From an uncultured Elusimicrobia bacterium (lineage in GTDB: Bacteria; Elusimicrobiota; Elusimicrobia; UBA1565; UBA9628), in contig CAIQSZ010000122.1 in the NCBI GenBank assembly GCA_903874575.1, positions 1 to 5,636 of the forward strand: a stretch of DNA of 5,636 nt, read 5' to 3'. Both the position numbers and the translations under genes were made by a program. Shown here one piece after another: positions 4,742 through 5,636 of the stretch. The notes beneath the pieces were generated by a model. That model was not told the origin of the DNA, ran no database searches, and worked only from the letters and a program-made list of their open reading frames with translations. The first letter of the stretch is position 1. Each line of letters opens with the position of its first letter.

Positions 4742-5636
4742 GCCGATTCGCCAAGCGCATCGTCGTGACCGGGATCGGAGCCGTAGCCCCCAACGGGCTC
4801 GGAGTCGAGTCGTACCGCGCGGCCCTTCAGGCCGGGAAATCGGGCATCTCCGCCCACGAAGAGCTTAAGACGCTGAACTTCGCCTGCCAGATCGGCGGCA
4901 AACCCCCCGTAGGTCCGGATGAGGCGGAAGCCCTGATCCCCGCCGCCGACCTCGCCAAGCTCAACGAGGCGATGGTGTACGCGACGATGGCCGCCGTCGA
5001 GGCGGCGCGCATGTCCGGCGTCCGCGTGGACCTCAAAAAAGGCTACGCCGACACGCCGGTCGACTGGGACACCGGCGCCATCATCGGCTGCGGCATCGGC
5101 GGGATGGACACGATGTTCGAGGAGCTCGGCCCGGTGATGGCCGAGGCGTCGGACCAGGAGCCCGGCATGGGCTGCCGCCCGATGGGCACCGACATCGTTC
5201 CCAAGATCATGGAAAGCTCGGTCTCGGTGTCCGTCGGCAAGTTCCTGGGCCTGGGCGGCCAGACGACGACGAACTCCTCGGCGTGCAACACCGGCACCGA
5301 GGCGATCTTCGAGGCCTTCAAGCACCTGCAGTTGGGCTACGCCGAGTCCATGTACGCGGGCGGCTCCGAAGGCACGCACTACGGCACTTGGTCTGGCTTC
5401 GACGCGATGAGGGACGTGCTGTGCTCTAAGTTCAACGAAATGCCCGAAAAGGGCTGCCAGCCCATGGGCGCGGGCGCCTGCGGCTTCGTGCCCGCGGGCG
5501 GCGCCGGCGTCCTGCGCCTGGAGACGCTGGAGCACGCGCGAAAGCGCGGGGCGAATATCCTCGTCGAGCTGGTCGCGGCCTACTGCAACTCCGGCGGCCA
5601 GCGCGACGGCGGCACGATGACCTTCCCCAACCCGGA
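4738..5636 (+). CDS. FabF/KAS II-like beta-ketoacyl-ACP synthase, atypical (3' end outside window)
   Basis: The first 299 residues of a KAS I/II-type condensing enzyme that would elongate acyl-ACP with malonyl-ACP. The N-terminus RIVVTGIGAVAPNGLG (7-22) and the block TGAIIGCGIGGMDT (112-125) are typical. The nucleophile is Cys183 in NSSACNTGTEAI, followed by the usual helix and AGGSEGTH. The two active-site histidines of the family lie beyond the window edge, so completeness cannot be checked. The signature that in FabF reads SRP-F-D-xx-RDGFV-x-GEGAG is replaced by CQPMGAGACGFVPAGGAG (240-257), so the RDG residues are missing while the flanks align (GVLRLETLEHARKRGA). SGGQRDGGTMTFPNP at the edge also replaces the common DAYHMT-type sequence. 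It probably belongs to a divergent KS subfamily. It is coupled to the dehydratase by a four-base overlap. Confidence 0.82.
   Translation, partial: MSRFAKRIVVTGIGAVAPNGLGVESYRAALQAGKSGISAHEELKTLNFACQIGGKPPVGPDEAEALIPAADLAKLNEAMVYATMAAVEAARMSGVRVDLKKGYADTPVDWDTGAIIGCGIGGMDTMFEELGPVMAEASDQEPGMGCRPMGTDIVPKIMESSVSVSVGKFLGLGGQTTTNSSACNTGTEAIFEAFKHLQLGYAESMYAGGSEGTHYGTWSGFDAMRDVLCSKFNEMPEKGCQPMGAGACGFVPAGGAGVLRLETLEHARKRGANILVELVAAYCNSGGQRDGGTMTFPNP

Noticed and set aside
4483..5535. Long 350-residue open frame on the minus strand opposite the FabF-like and FabZ-like genes
   Set aside because: Its translation is rich in Arg, Ala, Gly and His with no recognisable family, as expected for the reverse strand of GC-rich coding DNA; the plus strand holds clear enzyme motifs.
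1553..5636. Aryl polyene or polyketide biosynthetic cluster
   Set aside because: The enoyl reductase would saturate the chain, and no aromatic starter enzymes, carrier proteins or modular synthase domains are seen.
1..5636. tRNA, rRNA or CRISPR array
   Set aside because: I saw no tRNA-like cloverleaf tail, no rRNA sequence and no regularly spaced direct repeats; nearly all of the window is protein coding.

Overview
The window is about 5.6 kb of GC-rich bacterial DNA. Third codon positions are mostly G or C, and Shine-Dalgarno sites of the AGGAG/GGAGG type precede several starts. Nothing here fixes the phylum. The gene set (FabI/FabL-type enoyl reductase, FabH-like and FabF-like ketosynthases, FabG, FabZ-like dehydratase) fits a free-living bacterium with type II fatty acid synthesis. 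The high GC, the tight head-to-tail packing and the unusual synthase variants suggest a less studied lineage, but that is inference.

Layout. (1) Positions 1-110 are the 3' end of a transposase gene that I read as IS630 family; it enters from the left and has a less GC-biased codon choice than the rest. (2) A 95-bp gap (111-205) holds an 11-bp inverted repeat. (3) A minus-strand YdfG-type short-chain dehydrogenase fills 206-982. (4) Only 35 bp away, an OsmC-family thiol peroxidase-like protein runs divergently (1018-1428); the short gap holds an inverted repeat whose arms look like mirror-image -10 boxes. (5) A 124-bp gap (1429-1552) carries a perfect TATAAT, a second -10-like TATATT and a perfect 7+7 palindrome, and ends in an AGGAG site. 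(6) From 1553 to the right edge five plus-strand genes overlap by 1 or 4 bases: enlarged enoyl reductase, FabH-like synthase, FabG-type ketoreductase, FabZ-like dehydratase and a FabF-like synthase cut by the window end.

How they work together. The five-gene operon encodes every catalytic step of one type II fatty acid elongation cycle: condensation (two ketosynthases), beta-keto reduction, dehydration and enoyl reduction. Because an enoyl reductase is present, the expected product is a saturated acyl chain rather than a polyene. No acyl carrier protein, malonyl-CoA:ACP transacylase or phosphopantetheinyl transferase is visible; they may lie to the right or elsewhere. Three of the five enzymes depart from the textbook form (an insertion in the reductase, an insertion in the FabH-like enzyme, a replaced signature in the FabF-like enzyme), so this may be a specialised acyl-chain assembly line rather than the housekeeping one. 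The left-hand YdfG and OsmC genes look like ordinary metabolic and stress functions and have no clear link to the operon.
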